This document shows, in pieces, positions 25,280 through 34,265 of a stretch of 64,000 bases of DNA. The translations under genes were made by a program, and so were the position numbers. Source of the DNA: Streptomyces sp. NBC_01723 (GTDB taxonomy: Bacteria; Actinomycetota; Actinomycetes; Streptomycetales; Streptomycetaceae); the NCBI RefSeq assembly GCF_036246005.1, contig NZ_CP109171.1, forward strand, positions 2,096,001-2,160,000, given 5' to 3'. A model generated the notes under the pieces. The model saw nothing but the letters and a program-made list of their open reading frames with translations. It was not told the DNA's origin and made no database searches. Within the stretch, counting starts at the first letter, position 1, and each line of letters begins with the position of its first letter.

Positions 25280-26554
25280 ATGTCCGCCATGTCCGCCCCG
25301 CCGTCTGTGCCCTCCGCGTCCTCCGCGTCCTCCAAACTGCACCGTGTCGTCGTCGCCCCCAGCGGCTTCAAGGAGTCGCTGTCCGCGCAGGCCGCCGCCG
25401 ACGCCATCGCGGCCGGTGTCCGCCGGGTGCTGCCGGCTGCCGAGATCGACCGGATCCCGCTGGTCGACGGCGGTGAGGGCACGGCCGTGGCGCTGGCCGC
25501 CGCGACCGGTGGGCGGCTGGTCGCGCTGGCCGCCACCGGCCCGGTCGGCGAGCCCGTCGGCACCCACTTCGCGCTGCTCGGCGGCCGGGACACGGCGGTG
25601 GTGGAGATGGCCGCGGTCGCGGGTCTGTCCCTGGTCCCCCGCGCCCTGCGCGACCCCGGCGCGACGACCACGTACGGCGTCGGCGAGCTGATCGGTGCCG
25701 CGCTCGACACCGGGGTGCGGCGGATCCTGGTCGGCTGCGGCGACTCCGGTACGTCGGACGGGGGCGCGGGGGCGCTCCAGGCGCTCGGGGCGCGGCTGCT
25801 GGACGCGGACGGCTTCGAACTGCCGCCCGGCGGGGGCGAGCTGGTCCGGCTGGCCCGGGTCGACCCGTCCGGCCTGGACACCCGCCTGAAGGACACCGAG
25901 CTGCTCGTCGCCTGCAATCCGTACAACGTGCTGTGCGGCGAGCGGGGCGTGGCCCGGGTGTTCGGCCCGCAGAAGGGGGCGACGCCCGCGCAGGTGGAGC
26001 AGTTGTCGGCCGGTCTGGAGAACTGGGCGCGCGTCCTCACCCGCGACCTCTCGGTCATCGGCACGGACCTGCGGGGCGGCCCCGGCACCGGTGCCTCCGG
26101 CGGACTCGGCGCCGGGCTGGCCGCCCTCGGCGCCCGGCTGCTGCCCCGTTTCGACGTGCTGCTCGACCACCTCGACCTGGACGCCCGCCTCGCCCGTGCC
26201 GACCTGGTGCTGACCGCCGAGGGCGCCCTGGACCACCAGACGCCGCGCGGCAAGGTACCGGCGGAGGTGGCCCGGCGCGCCAAGCTCCACGGCCGTCCGG
26301 TCCTCGCCCTGGCCGGCACGCTCGGCGAGGGCGCGCACGACGTGCCGGGGGTGGACGCCTGCCACGGGATCATGCCGGCCCCGATGGCGCTGGCGGACGC
26401 GCTGTCGCGGGCCGCCGAGCTGCTGACGGACGCCACGGAGCGGGCCCTGCGGATGGTTCTCCTCGGGTCGCGGCTGCCGGGCCGGCCGGCTCAGGCGGCG
26501 GAGCCCAGGGCGGCGGAGGTGTCGGGCACGCAGCGCCCGTCCTCGGTGCGGTAG
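25280..26554 (+). CDS. Glycerate kinase (type II, GckA/GlxK family)
   Basis: A 424-residue kinase that phosphorylates D-glycerate (2- or 3-position). Motifs: VVVAPSGFKESLSAQAAADA (about 25-44), IPLVDGGEGTAVALA (about 61-75), MAAVAGLSLVPRALRDP and the nucleotide region TAEGALDHQTPRGKVPAEVA. I chose the ATG at 25280, 7 nt after AAGGAG; an ATG at 25265 overlaps the permease stop. The last 64 bp overlap the convergent aminotransferase gene. With the permease it probably forms an uptake-and-activation pair under the upstream two-component system. Confidence 0.92.
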   Translation: MSAMSAPPSVPSASSASSKLHRVVVAPSGFKESLSAQAAADAIAAGVRRVLPAAEIDRIPLVDGGEGTAVALAAATGGRLVALAATGPVGEPVGTHFALLGGRDTAVVEMAAVAGLSLVPRALRDPGATTTYGVGELIGAALDTGVRRILVGCGDSGTSDGGAGALQALGARLLDADGFELPPGGGELVRLARVDPSGLDTRLKDTELLVACNPYNVLCGERGVARVFGPQKGATPAQVEQLSAGLENWARVLTRDLSVIGTDLRGGPGTGASGGLGAGLAALGARLLPRFDVLLDHLDLDARLARADLVLTAEGALDHQTPRGKVPAEVARRAKLHGRPVLALAGTLGEGAHDVPGVDACHGIMPAPMALADALSRAAELLTDATERALRMVLLGSRLPGRPAQAAEPRAAEVSGTQRPSSVR

Positions 26555-27891
26555 CTCCACCGGGCGCCGTCGCTGACCAGCTCCTTGACGGCGTGCACGA
26601 ACCGCTCGACGTGCTCGTCCGGGGTGCCGGCGCCGAAGCTCACGCGGATGGCGTTGAGGGACTTCTCCCCCGGCGCCGCCTCGGGGGCGCCGCACTCGCC
26701 CTGCGCCCCGGGCTCGCCGCCGAGCAGGGTGCGCACCAGCGGGTGGGCGCAGAACAGGCCGTCGCGCACCCCGATGCCGTACTCGGCGGAGAGCGCGGCC
26801 GCGAAGTGGGAGCTGTTCCAGCCGTCGACGACGAAGGAGAGCACGCCCACGCGGGGCGCGTCGTCGCCGAAGAGGGAGAGGATCCGCACCTCGGGCACCT
26901 CGGCGAGACCCTCCCGCACCTTGGCGATCAGGTACTCCTCGCGGGCGACGAGCGAGTCGAACCCGGCCTCGGTGAGCGCCTTGCAGGCGGAGGCGATCGA
27001 GTAGGCGCCGATGACGTTGGGCGAACCGGCCTCGTGCCGGGCGGCGCTCTCGTGCCAGCGCACGTCCACACCGCCGTCGGCGCGCCGGGTGACGCTGCGG
27101 CTGGCACCGCCGCCGGCGAGGTACGGCTCGGCCTCGCGCAGCCAGTCGGCCCGGCCGGCCAGCACGCCGGAGCCGAACGGGGCGTACAGCTTGTGGCCGG
27201 AGAAGGCGACCCAGTCGACGTCGAGGTCGCGCACGCTCACCGGGTGGTGCGGGGCGAGCTGGGCGGCGTCCAGCACGATCCGGGCGCCGTGCGCGTGCGC
27301 GGCGGCGGCCAGTTCACGCACCGGCCACAGCTCGCCGGTGACGTTGGAGGCGCCGGTGACGCAGACCAGGGCGGGCCCGTACGGCTCGCGGGCGGCGAGG
27401 GCGCGCTCCAGGGTCTCGACGGCCTCGGCGTGGGTGCGGGGGGCGTCGAGGTAGGTCACGTCCGCGTCCCTCCCCCTACGCCCTGCGGCGTGGGGGGACC
27501 CCCAGGGCAGCAGCGAGGCGTGGTGCTCGGTCTCGAAGACGAAGACCCGGCAGCCGGCGGGCAGCGCGCCGGCGAGCAGGTTGAGGGAGTCGGTGGTGGA
27601 CCGGGTGAACACGACCTGGTCGTCCTGCCGGCAGCCGAGGAACTCGGCGACGGTGTCGCGGGCGTTCTCGAACAGGTCGGTCGACAGCTGCGACAGGTAC
27701 CCGGCCCCGCGGTGCACGCTGCCGTAGTACGGGGCGTAGGCCGCCACGTCGTCCCAGACCCGCTGGAGAGCGGGGGCGCTGGCGGCGTAGTCGAGCGCGG
27801 CGTAGGTGACCTCGCCGCCGGTGACGAGCGGGACGGTGACGTCGCGGCCCAGAACGGGCAGCGGGGTGGTGACAGCAGTGGGTACGGACAT
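26491..27891 (-). CDS. Class V aminotransferase, cysteine desulfurase-like, SAM-riboswitch controlled
   Basis: A 466-residue PLP enzyme of the SufS/NifS group. FETEHHASLLPW (about 119-130) carries the cofactor-stacking His pair, VLDAAQLAPHHPV the Asp/Gln pair, and DWVAFSGHKLYAPFGSG the Schiff-base Lys (about 228-244). A cysteine in EPGAQGECGAPEA (about 413) lies in the position range of a mobile desulfurase loop, but I am not sure it is catalytic. GSPHAAGRRGRD (131-142) is an in-frame palindrome insertion. A SAM-IV-type riboswitch in the leader ties it to sulfur/methionine metabolism. Confidence 0.85.
   Translation of the reverse strand: MSVPTAVTTPLPVLGRDVTVPLVTGGEVTYAALDYAASAPALQRVWDDVAAYAPYYGSVHRGAGYLSQLSTDLFENARDTVAEFLGCRQDDQVVFTRSTTDSLNLLAGALPAGCRVFVFETEHHASLLPWGSPHAAGRRGRDADVTYLDAPRTHAEAVETLERALAAREPYGPALVCVTGASNVTGELWPVRELAAAAHAHGARIVLDAAQLAPHHPVSVRDLDVDWVAFSGHKLYAPFGSGVLAGRADWLREAEPYLAGGGASRSVTRRADGGVDVRWHESAARHEAGSPNVIGAYSIASACKALTEAGFDSLVAREEYLIAKVREGLAEVPEVRILSLFGDDAPRVGVLSFVVDGWNSSHFAAALSAEYGIGVRDGLFCAHPLVRTLLGGEPGAQGECGAPEAAPGEKSLNAIRVSFGAGTPDEHVERFVHAVKELVSDGARWSYRTEDGRCVPDTSAALGSAA
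27472..27497. repeat. Palindromic element inserted in frame in the aminotransferase gene
   Basis: CCCCCTACGCC-CTGC-GGCGTGGGGGG forms an 11-bp stem with one T-G pair. It codes, on the minus strand, for GSPHAAGRRGRD between the substrate-site loop and the next strand. Read on that strand, its outline is GGGGGT-CCCCC-arm-GGGGGA, as at 23059 and 53735. Confidence 0.65.
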
Positions 27892-27987
27892 GGCGGACTC
27901 CCGTGAGGACCAGCGCGAGGCAGAGCGCTGGGAAAGAGAAGAAGAGGGTGTGCGGAGGCGGGGCTCTGCGGCCCTATCGCATTCGCT

Positions 27988-28058
27988 GGTTCACGGGAGA
28001 CTCCCTCGGACGACCCAGGACCCCTGGTTTCGCGAGGGGTCCGCGCTTGCCGTGAACC
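27988..28058 (-). terminator. Expression platform of the SAM riboswitch (nested hairpins)
   Basis: GGACCCCT/AGGGGTCC (28018-28042, 8-bp stem) is enclosed by GGTTCACGG/CCGTGAACC (28050-28058 with 27988-27996, 9-bp perfect stem). The set lies just 3' of the aptamer and about 100 nt before the coding start, where a terminator or anti-terminator is expected. Confidence 0.6.
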
Positions 28059-28070
28059 TTGCTGTCCACG

Positions 28071-28154
28071 ACCTGGTCTTCACCCGGGGCACCCCGCCAC
28101 GGACGGAGGGTTGCCGGACAGTCGGCCGGGGCCTCATGACTGTCACTCATGACC
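28071..28154 (-). ncRNA. SAM-IV-type riboswitch aptamer
   Basis: On the minus strand the element begins GGTCATGAGTGACAGTCATG and closes with GGGTGAAGACC, giving the P1 pair GGTC/GACC. Between them are CCGGCAACCCTCC, holding the SAM-binding GGCAACC core, and GCGGGGTGCCCCGGG, a perfect small stem with the GGTGC element. This order matches the actinobacterial SAM-IV class (Rfam RF00634) as I know it. It lies in the 341-bp gap upstream of the cysteine desulfurase-like gene, with a two-hairpin expression platform after it. Confidence 0.85.
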
Positions 28155-28232
28155 TGTCGAAAAACTTATGGGAAGTGATCGGCGTCCCGCAACCCGAGTC
28201 CGGATCGCGGGACGCACGTCACACGGTGGGGC

Positions 28233-29297
28233 CTACGCGTTGCTGGCGGCCACCCAGCGGTCCAGGGCACGCTTGGCGGCGCCCGAGTCGATCGCCTCGG
28301 CCGCCCGGTCCATGCCGCCCCGGATGCGCTCCGGCAGGGGTCCCTCGCCGCCCTCCAGAGCGACCAGGGCGGCCGCCGAGTTCAGCAGCACGGCGTCCCG
28401 CACGGGGCCCGTCTCGCCGTTCAGCAGGCGCCTGGCGACGTCGGCGTTGTAGGAGGCGTCGGCGCCGCGCAGGGCCTCGACCGGCACCAGTTCGAGGCCG
28501 ACGTCGCGCGGGTCGAAGGTCTCCTCGGTCACCCGGCCGTCGCGCACGACCCAGACCCGGGAGGTGGCGGTCGTGGTCAGCTCGTCGAGGCCGTCGTCGC
28601 CCCGGAAGACCAGGGACGAGTGGCCGCGCTCGGCGAAGACACCGGCGATGATCGGCGCCATCCGGGCGTGGGCGACGCCGATCGCCTGGGCCTTGACCTT
28701 CGCGGGGTTGGTCAGCGGGCCGAGGAAGTTGAACACCGTGCGGATGCCGAGCTGGCCGCGCGCCGAGGCCACGTGGCGCAGCGCCGGGTGGAACTTCACG
28801 GCGAAGCAGAAGGTGATGCCGGCCTCGTCGGCGACCTCGGCGACCCGCTGCGGAGTCAGCTCCAGGTTGACGCCCAGCTTCTCCAGTACGTCGGAGGCGC
28901 CGGACGCGGAGGAGGCGGCGCGGTTGCCGTGCTTGACGACCTTCGCGCCGGTGCCGGCCACGACGATCGCCGACATGGTGGAGATGTTGACCGTCTTCGC
29001 GCCGTCGCCCCCGGTCCCGACGATGTCGACGGTCTCGCCCGGCACCTCGATGACGTTGGCGTGCGCGTACATGGTGCGGACCAGACCGGAGATCTCCTCC
29101 ACGGTCTCGCCCTTGAACCGGAGGCCCACCGCGAGGCCGGCGATCTGCGCGTCGGTCGCCTCGCCGCGCATGATCACGTCCAGCGCCCACGCGGTGTCGT
29201 CCTGGGACAGGTCGTGGCCGTCCAGCAGCCGGTTCAGCAGGGCGGGCCAGGAGCGGCCGCCCGCGGTGTCGCCTCCAGCGGGGGTCACAGCGCTCAT
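28233..29297 (-). CDS. trpD: Anthranilate phosphoribosyltransferase
   Basis: A 354-residue enzyme of tryptophan synthesis, joining anthranilate and PRPP. The PRPP/metal site is [20 protein letters not shown] (about 88-107), followed by [20 protein letters not shown] (about 119-138) and later [12 protein letters not shown] and [14 protein letters not shown]. Length and all binding motifs are normal. It is a stand-alone trpD, away from other trp genes, between the respiratory cluster and the SAM-riboswitch gene, and is probably monocistronic. Confidence 0.97.
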   Translation of the reverse strand: MSAVTPAGGDTAGGRSWPALLNRLLDGHDLSQDDTAWALDVIMRGEATDAQIAGLAVGLRFKGETVEEISGLVRTMYAHANVIEVPGETVDIVGTGGDGAKTVNISTMSAIVVAGTGAKVVKHGNRAASSASGASDVLEKLGVNLELTPQRVAEVADEAGITFCFAVKFHPALRHVASARGQLGIRTVFNFLGPLTNPAKVKAQAIGVAHARMAPIIAGVFAERGHSSLVFRGDDGLDELTTTATSRVWVVRDGRVTEETFDPRDVGLELVPVEALRGADASYNADVARRLLNGETGPVRDAVLLNSAAALVALEGGEGPLPERIRGGMDRAAEAIDSGAAKRALDRWVAASNA

Positions 29298-29365
29298 GGT
29301 CGCTCCTGATGGTCGTAGGTCGTGGAGAAGGAGTGTGGTCCCACCCTATCCAGCCCCGGGCACGG

Positions 29366-29402
29366 CGAAGGGCCCCGTCCGCGGAACGGACGGGGCCCTT
29401 CG
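29366..29402. terminator. Bidirectional-looking hairpin downstream of qcrB
   Basis: CGAAGGGCCCCGTCCG-CGGAA-CGGACGGGGCCCTTCG is a 16-bp perfect stem with 5-base loop. It lies 25 bp after the qcrB stop and upstream of trpD, so it ends the qcr transcript. Confidence 0.85.
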
Positions 29403-29427
29403 ACCGTGGTGTGGCGACGCGGGAGGG

Positions 29428-31065
29428 TCAGTGGTGGCCGTGGCCGCTCGTGATCTCCTTGTACTCCTCGACGGTCGGCTTCGGAATCTGCGACTCCTCG
29501 CCGTAGTACGACTCGCTCAGCTTGGCGCGGAGCTTCTCGCCGCGGGACACCTTGCGCTCGACGCCGTTCTCGTCGACCGTCGGGCCGATCTCGGCCGGCT
29601 TGTACTGCTCGTGCGCGGTGAGGGTGTGCAGCTGCTCCTGGCTGAGCGGCTCGTGCACCTCGATGAACTCACCGTGCGGCAGGCGCTTGATGATGCCCGA
29701 CTCGCGGCCGTGCAGCACCTTCTCCTTGTCCCGGCGCTGGAGGCCGAGGCAGATCCGCTTGGTGGCGATGAACGCGAGGACCGGCCCGACGAAGAACGCG
29801 ATGCGGACGAACCAGGTGATCGCGTTGATCGACAGGTGGAAGTGGGTGGCCCACAGGTCGTTGCCGCCACCGATCAGCAGCACGAAGTACACCGTCATCC
29901 AGGCGACGCCGAAGGCGGTGCGCGTCGGGGCGTTGCGCGGGCGGTCCAGGATGTGGTGCTCGCGCTTGTCCCCGGTGACCCAGGACTCGATGAACGGGTA
30001 GACCGCGATCGCGACCAGCACCAGCGGGAAGATCAGCAGTGGGATGAACACGCCCAGGGCGAGTGTGTGACCCCAGAAGTTGATCTCCCAGCCCGGCATC
30101 ACGCGGATCAGGCCCTCGGAGAAGCCCATGTACCAGTCGGGCTGTGCGCCGGTGGAGACCTGGTCCGGCCGGTAGGGGCCGATGGCCCAGATCGGGTTGA
30201 TCGTGGCGATGGCCGAGACGGCGGCGATCACACCGAAGACCAGGAAGAAGAAGCCTCCGGCCTTCGCCATGTACACCGGCAGCAGCGGCATGCCGACGAC
30301 GTTCTTGTTGGTCTTGCCGGGACCCGCGAACTGCGTGTGCTTGTGGTAGAAGACCAGGATCAGGTGGCCGACCACCAGGCCGAGCATGATGCCCGGCAGC
30401 AGCAGGATGTGGATCGAGTAGAACCGGGCCACGAAGTCGTGTCCGGGGAACTCCCCGCCGAACAGGAAGAACGAGATGTACGTGCCGACGATCGGCACGG
30501 ACAGGATCGCGCCCTCCATGAAGCGGATACCGGTGCCGGAGAGCAGGTCGTCCGGGAGCGAGTAACCGGTGAAGCCGGTGAACATGCCGAGGACGAGCAG
30601 CAGGAAGCCGAACAGCCAGTTGATCTCACGCGGCTTGCGGAACGCGCCGGTGAAGAAGACGCGCATCATGTGCACGAACATGCCGGCCAGGAAGATCAGC
30701 GCCGCCCAGTGGTGGATCTGCCGGATGAGCAGACCGCCGCGGACGTCGAAGCTGATGTCCAGCGTGGAGGCGTACGCCTCACTCATCAGCTGGCCCTGGA
30801 GCGGCACGTACGAGCCGTGGTACGTGACCTCGTTCATCGACGGGTGGAAGAACAGCGTCAGGTACACACCCGTGAGGATGATGATGATGAAGCTGTAGAG
30901 GCAGATCTCACCCAGCATGAACGACCAGTGGTCGGGGAAGATCTTGCGCATGTTGGCCTTGGCCAGGGAGTAGATCCCCAGCCGGCCGTCGGCCCAGTCG
31001 GCGACGCGCTCGCCGGCCGGTGCCTTCCCGCGAGAGCGCGGGGCTTCGTTGGGTGTAGTACTCAT
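29428..31065 (-). CDS. qcrB: Cytochrome bc1 complex cytochrome b subunit
   Basis: A 545-residue membrane cytochrome b of the actinobacterial menaquinol:cytochrome c reductase, holding both b hemes and the quinol sites. Eight or more membrane helices are visible. Heme ligands lie in RQIHHWAALIFLAGMFVHMM (about 113-132) and RFYSIHILLLPG plus VGHLILVFYHKHT. The quinol-site loop has WAIGPYRPDQVSTG in place of PEWY, with ADWY as QPDWYMGFSEG. A C-terminal extension typical of Actinobacteria runs past 430. ATG at 31065 overlaps qcrA by 4 bp. Length equals that known for Streptomyces. Confidence 0.97.
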   Translation of the reverse strand: MSTTPNEAPRSRGKAPAGERVADWADGRLGIYSLAKANMRKIFPDHWSFMLGEICLYSFIIIILTGVYLTLFFHPSMNEVTYHGSYVPLQGQLMSEAYASTLDISFDVRGGLLIRQIHHWAALIFLAGMFVHMMRVFFTGAFRKPREINWLFGFLLLVLGMFTGFTGYSLPDDLLSGTGIRFMEGAILSVPIVGTYISFFLFGGEFPGHDFVARFYSIHILLLPGIMLGLVVGHLILVFYHKHTQFAGPGKTNKNVVGMPLLPVYMAKAGGFFFLVFGVIAAVSAIATINPIWAIGPYRPDQVSTGAQPDWYMGFSEGLIRVMPGWEINFWGHTLALGVFIPLLIFPLVLVAIAVYPFIESWVTGDKREHHILDRPRNAPTRTAFGVAWMTVYFVLLIGGGNDLWATHFHLSINAITWFVRIAFFVGPVLAFIATKRICLGLQRRDKEKVLHGRESGIIKRLPHGEFIEVHEPLSQEQLHTLTAHEQYKPAEIGPTVDENGVERKVSRGEKLRAKLSESYYGEESQIPKPTVEEYKEITSGHGHH

Positions 31066-32120
31066 CCGCGCTCCCAGAAGGAAGGACCGACGGGCTCGTC
31101 GAAGTCGCCGAGCGCTTCGAGGTACCCCTCGTCGTTCACGCCGATGCGCAGCTGCGGCAGGGCGTGACCCGCGGGACCGAAGATCACCCGGGCACCGTCG
31201 GCAAGGTCGAAGGTGGACTGGTGGCAGGGGCAGAGCGCGTGGTGCGTCTGCTGCTCGTACAGGGAGATCGGGCAACCGACGTGGGTGCAGATCTTCGAGT
31301 ACGCCACGATGCCCTCGTGCGACCACTCGAGCTCGCGCTTGTCCTTGATGGCGTCCGGCTCCAGCCGGATGATCATCAGGGCCGCCTTGGCGATCTCGTT
31401 CATGAACCCCTCGTCGTGCTCCTCCAGGCCCTCGGGCTTGGCGAAGGTGAGGGAGCCCACCGCGACGTCGGCGGGACGCAGCGGCTCGTTGGTGTTCATG
31501 TTGACGAGCAGCTTGCCCTTGGACCACATGGTGTGGCGGAGGCTGGTGCCGGGCAGCGGGCCGAGGTCGCGCAGCAGGACGACGCCGGAGAGCGGCACCA
31601 GGGTGAGCGCGCCCAGCATCGTGTTGCGGATCAGCTTGCGGCGCCCGATCACGGACTCCTTGGCGCCCTGCTTGAAGTCCGCGTGGACCTTGGCACGGGT
31701 CTCGGTGTCGGCCTCGATCGCGTGCCGCTCGTCGGCGACCTCCTCGTCGGACATCAGGGTGCGGGCCCAGTGGACCGCGCCCGCGCCGATCGCGAACAGC
31801 GCGACGCCGAGCGTCATGCCGAGCGCGAAGTTCAGCGCGCTGATGTGACCGAGCGGCCAGATGTAGACCGGCTTGTCGACCGGGATCGCCACGAACGAGG
31901 CGATGAAGCCGACGGTGGCCAGCATCGACACCGTGAACAGCAGGGCGACCGTGCGCTCGGACCGCTTGGCGGCCCGCTCGTCGATGTCCTGGATCCGGTG
32001 TTCGTGGGGCGGCAGCCCCGGGTCGGCGAACGGGTTCTCCTCGTCCGCGACCTTCACCGCGCCGTGCGCGTGGCCCTGCTCAGCGGGCAGGTTCTCTTCT
32101 GGAATGTCTTGGCTACTCAT
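31062..32120 (-). CDS. qcrA: Cytochrome bc1 complex Rieske iron-sulfur subunit
   Basis: A 352-residue Rieske protein. The N-terminal part is hydrophilic (1-60), then three membrane helices (about 57-190), the actinobacterial form, unlike the single anchor elsewhere. The C-terminal [2Fe-2S] domain has CTHVGCPI (about 280) and CPCHQSTFD (about 298), giving Cys/His ligands and disulfide cysteines. It passes electrons from menaquinol to the diheme cytochrome. ATGA overlaps link it to both qcrC and qcrB. Confidence 0.97.
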   Translation of the reverse strand: MSSQDIPEENLPAEQGHAHGAVKVADEENPFADPGLPPHEHRIQDIDERAAKRSERTVALLFTVSMLATVGFIASFVAIPVDKPVYIWPLGHISALNFALGMTLGVALFAIGAGAVHWARTLMSDEEVADERHAIEADTETRAKVHADFKQGAKESVIGRRKLIRNTMLGALTLVPLSGVVLLRDLGPLPGTSLRHTMWSKGKLLVNMNTNEPLRPADVAVGSLTFAKPEGLEEHDEGFMNEIAKAALMIIRLEPDAIKDKRELEWSHEGIVAYSKICTHVGCPISLYEQQTHHALCPCHQSTFDLADGARVIFGPAGHALPQLRIGVNDEGYLEALGDFDEPVGPSFWERG

Positions 32121-32926
32121 GACTTCTTGGCCTTTGCGGTCCGAGCGGCGACCCAGACGGCGACCGCGATCAGCGCGCCCAGTCCGAAGACCCACGCGAA
32201 CAGACCCTCACTGACCGGACCCAGTCCACCGAGGCTGAGACCACCGGGCTCGACGGTGTCGTCACCGTTGACCGCGTCCAGGTAGGCGATGATGTCCTTC
32301 TTGTTCTGCTCCGACAGCGTGGTGTCGGGGAAGGAGGGCATGTTCTGCGGGCCGGTCTGCATGGCCTCGTAGATGTGCTTGGGGTCGACACCCTCGAGGG
32401 TCGGCGCGTACTTGCCGTGCGTCAGGGCGCCGCCCTTGCCGGTGAAGTTGTGGCACTGCGCGCAGTTGGTGCGGAACAGCTCGCCACCCTTGGCGATGTC
32501 CGCGCCCTCCGGGCCGTACTTCTCCTCCGAGGGGACGGCGGGGCCGGCACCCAGCGAGGCGATGTAGGCCGCGAGCTGGTCGATCTCCGCCTGGGAGTAG
32601 ATGACCTTCTTCTTCGGGACCTGCGCGCCGGGCTGCTGGGCCGGCATGCGGCCGGTGCCGACCTGGAAGTCGACGGCGGCGGCGCCCACGCCCACCAGGC
32701 TCGGGCCGTCGGTGGTGCCCTGCCCTCCGGTGCCGTGGCAACTGGCGCAGCCGACGGCATAGAGCTTCTTGCCCTCGTCGATGGCGAGGGACTGGGCGGT
32801 TTCATCGGCCTGCGCCTTGCTCGCGGGTGCGAACGCGGCGTACAGCCCCCCTGTGCATGCCAGCGCGAGGAGTAGGACGACGAGCGCCGCCAGCGGATGG
32901 CGTCGTCGTGCGGAGAGCTTTTTCAC
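32117..32926 (-). CDS. qcrC: Cytochrome bc1 complex diheme cytochrome c subunit
   Basis: A 269-residue membrane-bound diheme c-type cytochrome. An N-terminal anchor/signal (ALVVLLLALACTGGLYAAFA), two CXXCH heme sites, CASCHGTGG (about 59) and CAQCHNFTG (about 156), and a C-terminal helix (LFAWVFGLGALIAVAVWV). In Actinobacteria it replaces both cytochrome c1 and soluble cytochrome c, wiring the bc1 complex directly to the aa3 oxidase. First of the qcrCAB operon, and downstream of ctaE. Confidence 0.97.
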   Translation of the reverse strand: MKKLSARRRHPLAALVVLLLALACTGGLYAAFAPASKAQADETAQSLAIDEGKKLYAVGCASCHGTGGQGTTDGPSLVGVGAAAVDFQVGTGRMPAQQPGAQVPKKKVIYSQAEIDQLAAYIASLGAGPAVPSEEKYGPEGADIAKGGELFRTNCAQCHNFTGKGGALTHGKYAPTLEGVDPKHIYEAMQTGPQNMPSFPDTTLSEQNKKDIIAYLDAVNGDDTVEPGGLSLGGLGPVSEGLFAWVFGLGALIAVAVWVAARTAKAKKS

Positions 32927-32991
32927 GGATTACCCCGGTGTCAGGATCTTCTGCGTCGATGCTTCTGGTATTGCGCGGGTGCGTGCCGCGA

Positions 32992-33612
32992 CTACTTGAT
33001 CATGTAGATCGTGGCGAAGAGGCCGATCCAGACGACATCGACGAAGTGCCAGTAATAGGACACGACGATGGCCGCGGTCGCCTGCTCGTGGGTGAACCTC
33101 CGGGCCGCGTAGGTGCGGCCGAGGACCAGCAGGAAGGCGATGAGGCCGCCCGTCACGTGCAGTCCGTGGAAGCCGGTGGTCAGGTAGAACGCCGAGCCGT
33201 ACGGGTCGGACGAGAGCGAGAGACCCTCGTGCTTGACCAGCTCGGTGTACTCGAACACCTGACCGCCGATGAAGATCGCACCCATCACGAAGGTGACGAT
33301 GAACCACATCCGGAGCTTCTTCACGTCACCGCGCTCGGCCGCGAACACGCCGAGCTGACAGGTGAGGGAGGAGAGCACCAGGATCGTGGTGTTCGTCGCG
33401 GAGAACGGGAAGTTCAGCGCGTCGGCCTTCTCGGACCAGAAGTCCGGGCCGGTCACCGATCGCAGGGTGAAGTACATCGCGAAGAGGGCCGCGAAGAACA
33501 TCAGCTCGGAACTCAACCAGATGATGGTTCCGACGCTGGTGAGGTTCGGCCGGTTGACCGACGGGTGCGCGTGCCCGGTTTCTACTGTCGTTGCTGTCGC
33601 CACGACCGACAT
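32992..33612 (-). CDS. ctaE: Cytochrome c oxidase subunit III
   Basis: A 206-residue membrane subunit III of the aa3 oxidase, with about five helices (short five-helix form). Motifs include [20 protein letters not shown] (about 28-47), [19 protein letters not shown] and [19 protein letters not shown] at the C-terminus. It precedes qcrCAB by 65 bp, so ctaE-qcrCAB is probably one operon. The 207-bp gap upstream holds divergent promoters and nothing else I can name. Confidence 0.96.
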   Translation of the reverse strand: MSVVATATTVETGHAHPSVNRPNLTSVGTIIWLSSELMFFAALFAMYFTLRSVTGPDFWSEKADALNFPFSATNTTILVLSSLTCQLGVFAAERGDVKKLRMWFIVTFVMGAIFIGGQVFEYTELVKHEGLSLSSDPYGSAFYLTTGFHGLHVTGGLIAFLLVLGRTYAARRFTHEQATAAIVVSYYWHFVDVVWIGLFATIYMIK

Positions 33613-33819
33613 TATGTCGGTCGCTTATCCCGCCCTCACCCCGGGGGGTGCCGTTCGGAGTGTCCGCCCCGTCTGTACTGCCCGTATGGCCCATCGAACG
33701 GCCCGTCGAAGCCGTGTCCCAACCGGTGTTGACGAGGTGTTCAAGGGAGTAGCATCCGGCCCAACGGGCTACGACAGCCACGACAGCCTTACCGGTCTTC
33801 ACCGCGTATCGGAGGAAGC

Positions 33820-34221
33820 ATGCAGGCGACCGCCACGGTGCTGGTCTACAGCGACGACTCCAACACCCGCGAACAGGTGCGGCTCGCGACCGGCCGCCGG
33901 CCGGCTCCGGACGTCCCCGTCGTCGAGTTCGTGGAGTGCGCCACCCCGGCCGCCGTGATCAAGGAGCTGGACAAGGGCGGGATCGACGTCTGCGTGCTGG
34001 ACGGGGAGGCCGTTCCCATGGGCGGCATGGGGGTCTGCCGCCAGATCAAGGACGAGGTCTTCATGTGCCCGCCGGTGCTGCTGCTGATCGCGCGGCCGCA
34101 GGATGCGTGGCTGGCCACGTGGAGTCGGGCGGAGGCGGCTGTGACGCTGCCGGTGGAGCCGGTGGAGTTCGCGGGTGCGCTGGCCGCGCTGCTGCGGGAG
34201 AAGCGGCTCCAGGGCGTTTAG
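33820..34221 (+). CDS. Orphan receiver-like (pseudo-receiver) protein
   Basis: A 133-residue single-domain protein with the response-regulator fold outline: VLVYSDDSNTREQV (two acidic residues, about 7-20), VCVLDGEAVPMGGMGVCRQI (Asp at about 60) and a C-terminal strand AAVTLPVEPVEFAG where the conserved Lys-Pro is replaced by Val-Glu-Pro. There is no output domain. TCGGAGGA lies right before the ATG, and TTGACG-15-TAGCAT (33729-33755) may be its promoter. It sits between the two halves of the respiratory cluster, so a role there is likely but unproven. Confidence 0.75.
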   Translation: MQATATVLVYSDDSNTREQVRLATGRRPAPDVPVVEFVECATPAAVIKELDKGGIDVCVLDGEAVPMGGMGVCRQIKDEVFMCPPVLLLIARPQDAWLATWSRAEAAVTLPVEPVEFAGALAALLREKRLQGV

Positions 34222-34265
34222 GACGCCTGAGGGGGCGGGGGCGGGAGTCGTGCGGCGGGTGCGGC

